Shown here: piece by piece, positions 1-7,308 of the stretch
Numbering within the stretch: the stretch's first letter is position 1
Layout of the letters: each line of letters begins with the position of its first letter
DNA from: Desulfobacterales bacterium
GTDB taxonomy: Bacteria > Desulfobacterota > Desulfobacteria > Desulfobacterales > CAFBRK01
Assembly: GCA_021737185.1 (NCBI GenBank)
Contig: JAIPEL010000001.1
Location: 1 to 64,000, forward strand
Length of the DNA: 64,000 nt
Reading direction: 5' to 3'
Program-made: the position numbers and the translations under genes
The notes under the pieces: model-generated
What the model saw: only the letters and a program-made list of their open reading frames with translations
Databases searched by the model: none
Told to the model about the DNA's origin: nothing

Positions 1-19
1 CGTCCAGATTGATCAAAAA

Positions 20-138
20 TGAAACTTTGCCTCGAAGCCTCTGCCTATGTAGGGAACGGCCTCCGTGCCGTTCCGAAAGGCACGACACGGAGGTCGTGCC
101 CTACAAAAACCCCGGCTTCGACCGAAGTTTCACATAAG
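20..138. repeat. Left arm of a ~119-nt inverted repeat
   Basis: This arm is the near-perfect reverse complement of 1315-1433; by eye about nine positions in ten match. Within the arm, the central part (about 50-106) is itself an imperfect palindrome: an arm reading GTAGGGAACGGCCTCCGTG is followed by its near reverse complement ending CGTGCCCTAC. The pair encloses a broken ATP-grasp gene. No transposase is present between the arms, so it looks like a MITE or REP-type pair rather than an insertion sequence. Confidence 0.8.
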
Positions 139-245
139 ATAAAAAAAAACGATTGACCCGCAAAGTTCGCCCTTTTTCGCCTTAAATGACATGCGCTAAT
201 TGCATATTTTTCGAGCGGCGTCTCTCGGCTTCGCACGACAAAGTC

Positions 246-1285
246 TCACCGTTGCATGACCAGACGGGTGCCTTCATTATCCGACATCGGACATCGGACA
301 TCTGACATCGGTTGCTTCTCCTCTATCCGGTGGATGAACCCGACGATCTCCATCATTTTATCCAGGTCCCGGGTCCGAAAAATATACCCGATGTCGCCCA
401 AAGCGCTGCTGAAAACTCCCGGCACGCTTTGCACCTGGACCATGAACGCGCCATAGCGCGCCAGGATCTCTTCATGGCTGTGCACATAGCGCCGGGTGAA
501 CTTCCGGCTGGCGTAGCAGCAGTGGTACTTTCGCGTATAATCGACGGCTGTCCGGTCGTGGACCAGCAGCTCGGCCCAGATCCGGTAGATATCGATGTCA
601 CAGCCGTAGTTGAACATGTCGGTGGTGTATCCGCCCGGCGGCCGCATGTTGACTTCCAACGCAACGTACCGGTCTGCGGCGGTATGGAAAAATTCCATGT
701 GGAAGAACCGTTCCTTCACGTCAAACGCCTTCAGGCACGCACGGCCGATTTTTTCTTGAAAAAATCGGCCAGATCCGTTTCGCCGTCCAAGCGATAGGTG
801 GCGATGGCCCCCACCCCGTCGTCCGGCTTGGCGATGACCGGGTACCCGGTTTGCCGGGTAAAATTCCTGGCCTCTTCCACGGTTTGGACGATCTGCCCGC
901 GGGCCACCGGCACCCCGGCCTCCCGGAACTTGGCCTTCATGCGGGACTTGCGGCGGATGAAGTCGATGTCGCCGCCGCGGACGCCGAAAATGTTGAAATC
1001 CTCCCGCAGGCGTGCTTCGGTGCCCAGCCAGTATTCGTTGAGAGAATCGATCCGGTCGATTTTGCCGTATCGGTGGGTGAAATAGCCGAGGGCCCGCACC
1101 AGCGCGTCGTAGCGGTGCATATCCTCGACGCGGTAGTACTCGGTCAGCGCAGCCCGCAGCTCCGGGGAGAGGTTTTCATCGTACTCGTCGCCGATGCCCA
1201 GGACATTGGCGCCGGCTCTTTGCAAATGGAGACAGAACCGGAAGTAATGGGGCGGAAAATGAGGAGAAAGAAAAACGACGTTCAT
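246..1285 (-). pseudogene. ATP-grasp ligase-like gene with internal deletion and frameshift
   Basis: Two adjacent reading frames, 1285-731 and 719-246, are the N- and C-terminal parts of one carbamoyl-phosphate-synthase-like ATP-grasp protein. The first carries the pre-ATP-grasp domain and the start of the ATP-binding domain (AKPDDGVGA near residue 153). The second carries the C-terminal metal/ATP-binding part (EVNMRPPGG) and a conserved tail. At the junction the first frame ends in a TGA, while a shifted frame continues into the second part (ACLKAFDVKERFF). From general knowledge of the fold, roughly 70-90 residues of the middle ATP-grasp subdomain are missing, so this is a deletion plus a frame change. 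The last residues (PMSDVRCPMSDN) are encoded by a repeated GGACATC word, so the C-terminus is also altered. An active two-chain enzyme seems unlikely. Confidence 0.7.
743..770. repeat. 13-bp-stem palindrome at the ATP-grasp deletion junction
   Basis: GGCCGATTTTTTC, a two-base loop and GAAAAAATCGGCC form a perfect hairpin exactly where the two halves of the ATP-grasp gene lose frame. It may be the scar of the deletion or of an excised palindromic insert. On either strand it resembles the small gene-end palindromes seen elsewhere in the window. Confidence 0.7.
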
Positions 1286-1314
1286 GGGCGGTATCTTTCC
1301 AGTCAGCGGCAGGG

Positions 1315-1433
1315 CTTATGTGAAACTTCGCCCGAAGTCGGGGTTTTGCGTAGGGCACGACCTCCGTGTCGTGCCGCCCGGAACGGCACGGAGGCCGTTC
1401 CCTACACAGGCAGAGGCTTCGACAGAAGTTTCA
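1315..1433. repeat. Right arm of the ~119-nt inverted repeat
   Basis: Reverse complement of 20-138. The outer segment next to it (AGTCAGCGGC, then CTTATGTGAAACTTC) recurs at about 12175-12203, so this is a dispersed repeat family. Just beyond it, 1475-1503 carries the same GACATC/CGGACATC words found at 282-313 on the far side of the broken gene. Confidence 0.8.
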
Positions 1434-1507
1434 CCATTGCTCAAATCCCGTTTGAAAACGGGACGGCTGGGCCGACATCTGATATCCGACATCGGACATC
1501 TATCTTT

Positions 1508-2386
1508 TTATACCGCAACCCTTCGCGCCGGATAGGCCGGCGCAGTGAAGCTGCCGCCGATCTGTTTAAACAAGTATATCATGATCCACAGAACGATCAA
1601 CGGCAGCAGGATGGTTTGAATCATGAACACGACGATCAAGTCGATCAGCCTGGGGACCAGATCCGCCAATTTTTCCTTGACGGCCTCGAATTTTGCCTTC
1701 AACGCGGCCGTGTCGGTCATCTGGAGAAATTTATCGAAGAACCCGGCCTCTTCCCTTCCTTCGGCGCTGAGTTTTCCGCCCGTGATGTCGTCCAGATCGA
1801 CGCTTTCGTTGATTTCTTTTGCCGCCTGGATCGATTCTTCGTAGCGGGTTTCCAAAAAGAGGCTGTCGATCATGTTTCCGGCAACGCCGACGACCGGAAT
1901 CAGGAACCGGACAAACAGGGCGATCAGCAGCAGTTTCACACCGATGCCGGACAGGTCGATGTTGAACAGGCGCGGCAGCCACGTGCCGATGAGCAGAAAC
2001 AGCATCGAAACAGAGAGCAGGATCTTCAGGCCGAGCCAGGCGCCGATTTCCATCAGCACCTTCTGAATGCCTAAAGAGGCGGTGCTCAGCAGCATGACGA
2101 ACGAGAACCGCTCGATCAGATCGTTGAACGGGTCGAGAAATTCGCCGAAGCCGACGGTCACGCCCACCCCCACGGTGGCCGACTGAAAGACCGAGATGAG
2201 GCCGTTGGAGAGCCTGGCGACCCCATACGTGTACAGGGCTTTTTTCAAGGTTCCGTCCAGGTAGGCTTCACCGCTTTGATCGATCGTACTGCGGCAAAAA
2301 GAATCGAGCACATTCGTTGCGGACAATGCCAGGACCGCCACGAGGACGACGCTGACGATCGCTTTCCGTTTGGTAGAGGAATTCAT
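1508..2386 (-). CDS. Multi-pass membrane protein of unknown function
   Basis: I do not recognise a family with a known function. The product (292 residues from the chosen ATG) has an N-terminal hydrophobic segment (IVSVVLVAVLALS), two or three more hydrophobic stretches in the middle (LLSTASLGIQKVLMEIG, ILLSVSMLFLLIGTWL, LLLIALFVRFLIPVVGV), a charged linker rich in E, K and D at about 200-250, and a C-terminal hydrophobic hairpin. The start at 2386 is preferred because GGGAG lies about nine bases upstream; an in-frame ATG at 2464 would add 26 polar residues. It is alone in orientation between the repeat arm and the phosphatase gene. Confidence 0.7.
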   Translation of the reverse strand: MNSSTKRKAIVSVVLVAVLALSATNVLDSFCRSTIDQSGEAYLDGTLKKALYTYGVARLSNGLISVFQSATVGVGVTVGFGEFLDPFNDLIERFSFVMLLSTASLGIQKVLMEIGAWLGLKILLSVSMLFLLIGTWLPRLFNIDLSGIGVKLLLIALFVRFLIPVVGVAGNMIDSLFLETRYEESIQAAKEINESVDLDDITGGKLSAEGREEAGFFDKFLQMTDTAALKAKFEAVKEKLADLVPRLIDLIVVFMIQTILLPLIVLWIMIYLFKQIGGSFTAPAYPARRVAV

Positions 2387-2604
2387 GGCGACTCTCCCAT
2401 CCTTTGCGGGTGCAGGTGTTTCGGCAAGTTGAGCCTTCGTAGCTGTGGCGCGGTTGTTTGACAATCCAAAAATAATGATATCAGAAAGGATGGATTTGAT
2501 AAAATTCGCCGCATGACCGGCCGAGAGAAGAAAAGATCCAATCCGGGGGATGACCGCCGAAAGAGCCTGTCGAACCTGCTGAAACGCCGGTGCCGCCGGC
2601 CGGA

Positions 2605-3195
2605 TCAGGAATCGAACCCGATCCGTCCCATAACACCAAATCCGCCCTCGCCGTCCAGTTGCAGCACGACCCCCTCACCGGAAGAGACGCCTTTTCCGGC
2701 AATGCCCGATATGGTCACAAAATGGGTCACCAGCACGATCAGCTTGCCGTCTGCGGGCTGGTTTGCCAGAAACGTCCGCAGGGCGGCCAGGTTGGGCTCG
2801 CGGTCTTCGGGTCGCTGGAAAAAAGAGTTCAATGCCGGCAGTTCGGTCACGGGGCCGACGCCGATGAGTTCGGCCGTTTCCAGGCACCGGCACCACTGGC
2901 TCGAATAGACCCGGGCCGAGGTCACCCCCCGGCCACGCAGCCACTCTCCGATGGACTGTGCCTGGTCGCGGCCCCGGTCATTGAGATTGCGCTGGGTGGC
3001 GCAGTCGCCGATGGCAAAACCGGGAGGGTCCCCTCTTCCCGGGGCAAGCGCGTGGCGGATCATCAGCACCCGGCCGCCTTCCGTGAGCTGTGCGGCAGGG
3101 CGGTCGCCGGCGACCGAACCGGCGGGGAGAAGAAGCACCATCAGGGTCAAGACAAGGCCGTGCATACAGGCTGGTGATTTTCGGACAAGCATCAT
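2605..3195 (-). CDS. Exported histidine phosphatase (phosphoglycerate mutase superfamily)
   Basis: The 196-residue protein begins with a signal peptide (about residues 1-30, core LVLTLMVLLLPAG, cleavage near SVAGD) and so probably acts in the periplasm. It carries the superfamily signature LMIRHALAPG with the phosphorylated His at about 48, a mid-domain Arg in YSSQWCRC (about 103) and the second catalytic His in VLVTHF (about 158). The family removes phosphate from small esters; the substrate cannot be read from sequence. The ATG at 3195 overlaps the stop of the upstream small ORF by four bases (ATGA) and has GAGGTGG before it, so the two are probably translationally coupled. Confidence 0.85.
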   Translation of the reverse strand: MMLVRKSPACMHGLVLTLMVLLLPAGSVAGDRPAAQLTEGGRVLMIRHALAPGRGDPPGFAIGDCATQRNLNDRGRDQAQSIGEWLRGRGVTSARVYSSQWCRCLETAELIGVGPVTELPALNSFFQRPEDREPNLAALRTFLANQPADGKLIVLVTHFVTISGIAGKGVSSGEGVVLQLDGEGGFGVMGRIGFDS

Positions 3196-3364
3196 GCCAC
3201 CACCTCTCTTTGCTTGCAGCAAACGTCACCCGTGGCGTACGTGCAGGAATCGCAGACCGGCAGATCCTCCTTCGGCAAGTTGCGGCGGTCGTCTTTCAGA
3301 TAGGGATCTAAAAGATGCCGGGCCCCAAGCAGTTTCCGCCTGTCAACGCCGATCTTTTCACCAT
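3192..3364 (-). pseudogene. Small Cys-rich protein, apparently frameshifted in an A4 tract
   Basis: A minus-strand frame ending at 3192 encodes KLLGARHLLDPYLKDDRRN followed by LPVCDSCTYATGDVCC, a conserved-looking acidic and Cys-rich tail (CxxC then CC), but it has no start codon in frame. An ATG at 3364 with GGAG nine bases upstream leads into the other frame. Adding one A to the AAAA tract at 3355-3358 would join them into a 57-residue protein starting MVKKIGVDRRK. The stop overlaps the phosphatase start as ATGA. It may be a real one-base loss, a read error or a slippery site. Function is unknown; the Cys pattern suggests metal binding. Confidence 0.45.
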
Positions 3365-3552
3365 GTGCGTTTCTCCACCGTAAAGAATGAGGATACTAAC
3401 AAAGATTTTCCATCCGGATTCCCTTGTCAACGAAGTTCGCCGCAGGCCGAGATCTTGTCGATCCTGCCTGTGGATTGAGGCCGGGTTTATGGTATGGTTG
3501 TGGCCAGGGTGAGGTGACCGGTAAATTGCCGTCCGCTCGAGAGGATCGTGCC

Positions 3553-4176
3553 ATGCCCTTCGAGACGAGAAACAAAGAGGAGATCGAACGGATCAACCGG
3601 CGTCAGCAGGCGCTGTTCGACGACATCGTCCATGTGTTCGAGCCCCCGCTGCCCGAAGGCGTGCCCGAGCGGTTGGAACAGATCGTCGCCGCCGCCGGCA
3701 TCGAGGCGGGACAGACGGTGCTGGACGTGGGCAGCGGCACGGGCATCCTGGTGCCGATCATCCGGCAATACCGTCCGAAACGAATATATGCCTGCGATCT
3801 TTCTCAAAAGATGCTCGACCAGGTTCAGAAGAACTATCCCGGCGTCGAAACCTTGGCGGCGGACTTGCGGGATCTGGTCTTGCCCGATGCCAGCATCGAC
3901 GCGGCGCTGATCAATGCATGCTACCCCAATATCGCCGACAAACCCGGCGCGTTTGCCAACCTGTCCCGGATGATGAAACCCGGCGGCCGCCTGGTCGTCA
4001 GCCACCCGCTGGGCAAACGGTTTGTCGACACCCTGAGAAAGTCTTCTCCGTTTCCCCTCGACGACTTTCCAGAAAAATCCGAGGCCAAACGGCTGCTGGC
4101 CCCGTACGGCCTGGCCTTGCAAACGTTTGTCGATGACCCGGTGCTCTATATCCTCGCCGCTGTGAAACGGATTTGA
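3553..4176 (+). CDS. Class I SAM-dependent methyltransferase
   Basis: The 207-residue product has SAM-binding motif I VLDVGSGTGI at about 56-65, an acidic end of strand 2 (IYACDLSQKML) and a motif near 140-150 (LINACYPNIADK) followed by the usual loop MMKPGGRLVVSHP. This is the Methyltransf_11 type of Rossmann fold; the methyl acceptor cannot be inferred. The start at 3553 is chosen because the protein family begins shortly before motif I and a GAGG lies upstream; the frame is open further 5' without a better ribosome site. It is transcribed divergently from the phosphatase pair and convergently with the next gene. Confidence 0.85.
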   Translation: MPFETRNKEEIERINRRQQALFDDIVHVFEPPLPEGVPERLEQIVAAAGIEAGQTVLDVGSGTGILVPIIRQYRPKRIYACDLSQKMLDQVQKNYPGVETLAADLRDLVLPDASIDAALINACYPNIADKPGAFANLSRMMKPGGRLVVSHPLGKRFVDTLRKSSPFPLDDFPEKSEAKRLLAPYGLALQTFVDDPVLYILAAVKRI

Positions 4177-4188
4177 GTCGGCGCATTG

Positions 4189-4797
4189 TCAGGTCGGCCC
4201 ATATCCTGCCACAAAGACCGGCTTGCCGGTGAGTTTCCCTTCCAGGGCGATGAGGTAGGCTTCGGCGACAGCCGAAGCGGCCGGCCAGGGCGCCGGGTCC
4301 ATTCCCATGGCCGCGGCGGTCTCGGCGACCAGGGGTGGATGGACCACGACGATCCGCCGGCCCTGCTCCAGATCGAGGGCGGCCGCGCGGACGAATCCCT
4401 CCAGGCCGGCGTTGACCAGGGCCACGGCGGCGGTGCCGGGCCATGGGGAGTAAGCCAGCATGCCGCCGGTGAGCACGAATACGCCGCCGGGCCGAAGCGC
4501 AGCCATGCCCTTGCGCACCAGGTTGACCTGGCCCATGAGCTTGCTGTCGATTCCCAGGCGAACCTGTTCGTCGGTCAGATCGCTCAGGTGCCCGAAGGCA
4601 GCGCTTCCGGCGGCGCAGACCAAAGCGTCCACCTCATCCAGTGCGGAGTAGAAGGCATCGATGGATGCCGGGTCGTCGATGTTTACGCCGGGCCGGGTGC
4701 TGCGCGACACCGAAATCACGTCGTGGCGGCGGTTCGAAAGCAGGCCGGCCACAGCCTTTCCGATGGTGCCGGTGGCACCGATCACTGCGATCTTCAT
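4189..4797 (-). CDS. Short-chain dehydrogenase, atypical small SDR (PRK07578-like)
   Basis: The 202-residue protein opens with MKIAVIGATGTIGKAVAGLL, the Rossmann nucleotide-binding loop, and keeps the VCAAGSAAFG segment that replaces NNAG in this small SDR subgroup. The canonical YxxxK is not evident; the corresponding region reads GGMLAYSPWPGTAAVALVNAG, as in the PRK07578 type. It probably binds NADP(H), with unknown substrate. AAGGAG lies just before the ATG at 4797. It faces the next SDR gene across a 149-bp divergent promoter region. Confidence 0.8.
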   Translation of the reverse strand: MKIAVIGATGTIGKAVAGLLSNRRHDVISVSRSTRPGVNIDDPASIDAFYSALDEVDALVCAAGSAAFGHLSDLTDEQVRLGIDSKLMGQVNLVRKGMAALRPGGVFVLTGGMLAYSPWPGTAAVALVNAGLEGFVRAAALDLEQGRRIVVVHPPLVAETAAAMGMDPAPWPAASAVAEAYLIALEGKLTGKPVFVAGYGPT

Positions 4798-4946
4798 GGA
4801 GAGCTCCTTTTTGGGTGCCATCGCTGTAGCGATGTTATGGGAGTTTTGTCTTTCGATCCTGGAAAATTACAGGATTCGACCCATTCGAACGCAAGGGGAT
4901 AAAGACTATTGTAAAATAAATACCGAATGGAGGGGACGCAAACGAC

Positions 4947-5789
4947 ATGAAACCGATCGAAGAGCAGGTCATACTGGTGACCGGATCCACAGACGGCATC
5001 GGGAAAATCACCGCCCGGAAGCTTGCCGGAAAAGGGGCGACCGTGCTCGTTCACGGCCGCAGCCGGCAAAAGTGCGAAGACGCGGCAGAAGAGATCCGGC
5101 GCAGCGCCGGCACCGAAAAGGTGGCCCATTACGTGGGAGATCTGTCCTCCCTTGCCGAGGTGCGGATCCTGGCTGAAAAGATCTCTTCGGACCACCGGCG
5201 GCTTCACGTGCTGATCAACAACGCCGGCGTCGGGGCGGTCAAAGGACAAGACGGCGATCCGCCCAGGAGCCAAGACGGATATCCACTATGCTTTGCCGTG
5301 AACTACCTCGCCCCCTGTTTGCTGACTCACCTGCTCGTGCCGGTGCTGAGACAAGGGGCGCCCTCGCGCATCGTCAACGTCAGCTCCGCGGCCCAAGAAG
5401 CGATCGATTTCGACGATCCGATGCTCGAGCAGGGCTACGAGCCGTTCAAGGCCTATGCCCAGAGCAAGCTCGCACTGGCCATGTTCACCTTCGATATGGC
5501 CGAGCGGCTGAAAGACAGCGGCATTTCGGTCAACTGCCTGCACCCCGGCTCCCTGCTGGACACGAAGATGGTGCGCGAAAGCTTCGGTTCTCCCATGGGA
5601 AGGGCGGAATCCGGCGCCGACGTGGAAGTCTATGTCGCTACCGACCCCGCCCTTGAGCGTAAGACCGGGGTGTACTTCAATGAGATGAAAGAAGCCCGGG
5701 CGGAAGAACAAGCCTACGACGCCGAAGCACGGGAAACCCTGCGGCGGCTCAGCGAAAAACTCACCGGCATGAAGTCTGATCACCGCTGA
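4947..5789 (+). CDS. Short-chain dehydrogenase/reductase (retinol-dehydrogenase-like)
   Basis: A complete classical SDR of 280 residues: cofactor loop TGSTDGIG (about 12-19), NNAG at 91-94, catalytic Ser in VNVSSAAQ (about 146) and YAQSK with Tyr170 and Lys174. Length and the C-terminal extension fit the group annotated as retinol dehydrogenase-like or light-dependent protochlorophyllide reductase-like oxidoreductases, which act on lipophilic alcohols or ketones. Substrate is not determinable. It reads in the same direction as acylphosphatase 93 bases downstream. Confidence 0.87.
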   Translation: MKPIEEQVILVTGSTDGIGKITARKLAGKGATVLVHGRSRQKCEDAAEEIRRSAGTEKVAHYVGDLSSLAEVRILAEKISSDHRRLHVLINNAGVGAVKGQDGDPPRSQDGYPLCFAVNYLAPCLLTHLLVPVLRQGAPSRIVNVSSAAQEAIDFDDPMLEQGYEPFKAYAQSKLALAMFTFDMAERLKDSGISVNCLHPGSLLDTKMVRESFGSPMGRAESGADVEVYVATDPALERKTGVYFNEMKEARAEEQAYDAEARETLRRLSEKLTGMKSDHR

Positions 5790-5882
5790 GGCCCCGGCCG
5801 GAAACCGGACAAAAGAGCTGCTCGAGGGGGTAGCACGGGCGCCAGGCCGGTTGACAGGCATATCAAAAAGAGGAGGATCTGT

Positions 5883-6167
5883 ATGGCCGAGGACAAGGAA
5901 AGAGCCCATGTGATGATCAGCGGACGGGTGCAGGGCGTGTTTTTCCGGGATGAGACCCGGGATGCGGCCGGCCGCGTGGGTGTGACCGGATGGGTGCGTA
6001 ACACCGCCGACGGAAGGGTCGAGGCGGTCTTCGAAGGACGCCCCCCGGCGGTCGAAGAAATGATCCGGTGGTGCTGGGACGGGTCGCCGTCGGCCAAGGT
6101 GGACGATGTGCAAGTAAAAAAAGAGGAATACCAGGGCGAATTCGGCTCTTTTTCCGTCCGCAGGTAA
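5883..6167 (+). CDS. acyP: Acylphosphatase
   Basis: The 94-residue protein is a full-length acylphosphatase, which hydrolyses acyl phosphates such as acetyl or carbamoyl phosphate in the cytoplasm. The phosphate-binding loop GRVQGVFFR with the essential Arg at about 22 and the catalytic Asn in GWVRNTADG (about 40) are both present. GAGGAGG precedes the ATG. The stop is followed immediately by a small palindrome (6170-6187) and then by a convergent YceI remnant. Confidence 0.93.
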   Translation: MAEDKERAHVMISGRVQGVFFRDETRDAAGRVGVTGWVRNTADGRVEAVFEGRPPAVEEMIRWCWDGSPSAKVDDVQVKKEEYQGEFGSFSVRR

Positions 6168-6338
6168 TTAAATCGCTGTGGCGATTTCGAACTCGATCAT
6201 GATCGGATCCTGCACATAAAGGGAGCCGCCTAGTGCGCTGAACGGTTCGATGCCGAAATCGCTCTGTCTGATGACAAACGACCTGCGGGCCGACAGGGAG
6301 CTTTCATTTTCATCCATCTGCGCCAGCAGATTGATGAA
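6168..6338 (-). pseudogene. C-terminal remnant of a YceI-family protein
   Basis: In the frame ending with TAA at 6168, the minus strand encodes about 55 residues ending SDFGIEPFSALGGSLYVQ and IMIEFEIATAI, which looks like the last beta-strands of a YceI-type lipid-binding lipocalin-like protein. No start or N-terminal domain exists: upstream the DNA is the 3' end of the molybdenum hydroxylase FAD-subunit gene, read in another frame. It is therefore a truncated gene end left by a deletion or insertion. Family assignment rests on pattern memory and is moderate. Confidence 0.5.
6170..6187. repeat. Gene-end palindrome of the AAATCGC/GCGATTT family
   Basis: AAATCGC, loop TGTG, GCGATTT: a perfect 7-bp stem directly after acyP and touching the stop of the YceI remnant on the other strand. 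Members of this family recur at many gene ends in the window. It could serve as a weak bidirectional terminator. Confidence 0.7.
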
Positions 6339-7305
6339 TTCGCCTCAACTCCTCTTGGATCATGCCTCGAAACAGAGGCAGCTTGTATTTGTTTTTTGCC
6401 AGTGGACGGGCGCCTTTGACCACTGCATCGGCTGCGGCGTCGATGGTGCGGTCGTCGAGCGTCTTGCCCCGTATCGTGTCTTCCACCAGCAGGGAACGCC
6501 AGGGGACAGGAGCGGCCCCGCTGAGAACCACCCGGCCGTCGACCACGCGGTCTCCGTCCAGTTCGAGGGCCAGGGCGGCGCCGGCCAGTGCAAAGTCCCA
6601 GGCTCGGCGGGCGCGGATTTTGCGGTAGGTGCTTTTCAACGACGCCTGCGGGGCGGGAAGCCGAACGGCGGTAACGATTTCACCCCTTTCCAGCCAAGTC
6701 TCGCGCAGCACGTCGTCCTCAGGATGAACATGAAAGTTTTCCACCGGCATGGTTCGAAGGCCGCCGGGCCCGGTGATCTCCACCTGCGCATCCAACGCCG
6801 AGAGCGCCGGTGCGGTATCGGACGGGTGCACGATGAAGCATCGGCCGCCGCTGCCGAAGATGCAGTGAAACTGGTTTTCTCCCCCTGCCGCGTAGCAGAC
6901 GTCCCCTCCCTTTCTCATGCAATGAAACTCGCCCCGGTAATACCAGCATCGGGGTTTCTGGCAGAGGTTGCCGCCGAGGGTTCCCTGATTTCGGAGCTGG
7001 GGGCTGGCCACCTCCGAGGCCCCCTGGGCAAGGGCGGTGTAGTGCTTCCGGATCAGCGGATGCTCGGAGATTTCGGCGATGGTGGTCAGGGCGCCGATGC
7101 GAAGGCCCCCGCCGGCAACCTGTTCGACCCCGCGCATGGCTGACAGTCCGCTGATGCTGACGACCTTGCGGACGTCGAATACCTGATCCCTCAGACATCC
7201 GAGCAGATCCGTGCCGCCGGCATGAACGCGGGCGCCGTTTTCGGCAAGATGTCCGATGGCCTCCTTCAGGGAGCGGGGCCGCACGTAGGAAAAATGAGCC
7301 ATCAT
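6310..7305 (-). CDS. Molybdenum hydroxylase FAD subunit with extra Fe-S cysteines (PaoB/YagS-like)
   Basis: This 331-residue protein is the medium, FAD-binding subunit of a xanthine dehydrogenase/aldehyde oxidase family enzyme. It has the FAD loop VHAGGTDLLG (about 28-37) and the second FAD motif TLGGNLCQ. A loop with Cys120, Cys129, Cys137, Cys148 and Cys156 matches the [4Fe-4S]-bearing insertion known from E. coli PaoB and 4-hydroxybenzoyl-CoA reductase beta. It starts three bases after the large-subunit stop. Its last residues may not be native, since DNA just beyond encodes a YceI fragment. Confidence 0.85.
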   Translation of the reverse strand: MMAHFSYVRPRSLKEAIGHLAENGARVHAGGTDLLGCLRDQVFDVRKVVSISGLSAMRGVEQVAGGGLRIGALTTIAEISEHPLIRKHYTALAQGASEVASPQLRNQGTLGGNLCQKPRCWYYRGEFHCMRKGGDVCYAAGGENQFHCIFGSGGRCFIVHPSDTAPALSALDAQVEITGPGGLRTMPVENFHVHPEDDVLRETWLERGEIVTAVRLPAPQASLKSTYRKIRARRAWDFALAGAALALELDGDRVVDGRVVLSGAAPVPWRSLLVEDTIRGKTLDDRTIDAAADAVVKGARPLAKNKYKLPLFRGMIQEELRRIHQSAGADG

Positions 7306-7308
7306 GGG

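Noticed and set aside
20-1433. A complete insertion sequence
   Set aside because: The inverted repeats are long and the enclosed gene is ATP-grasp-like; no transposase motif and no clear target duplication were found.
851-2074. A 407-codon plus-strand frame over the ATP-grasp and membrane-protein genes
   Set aside because: It is antisense to two recognisable minus-strand genes, and its composition is typical of a GC-rich shadow frame.
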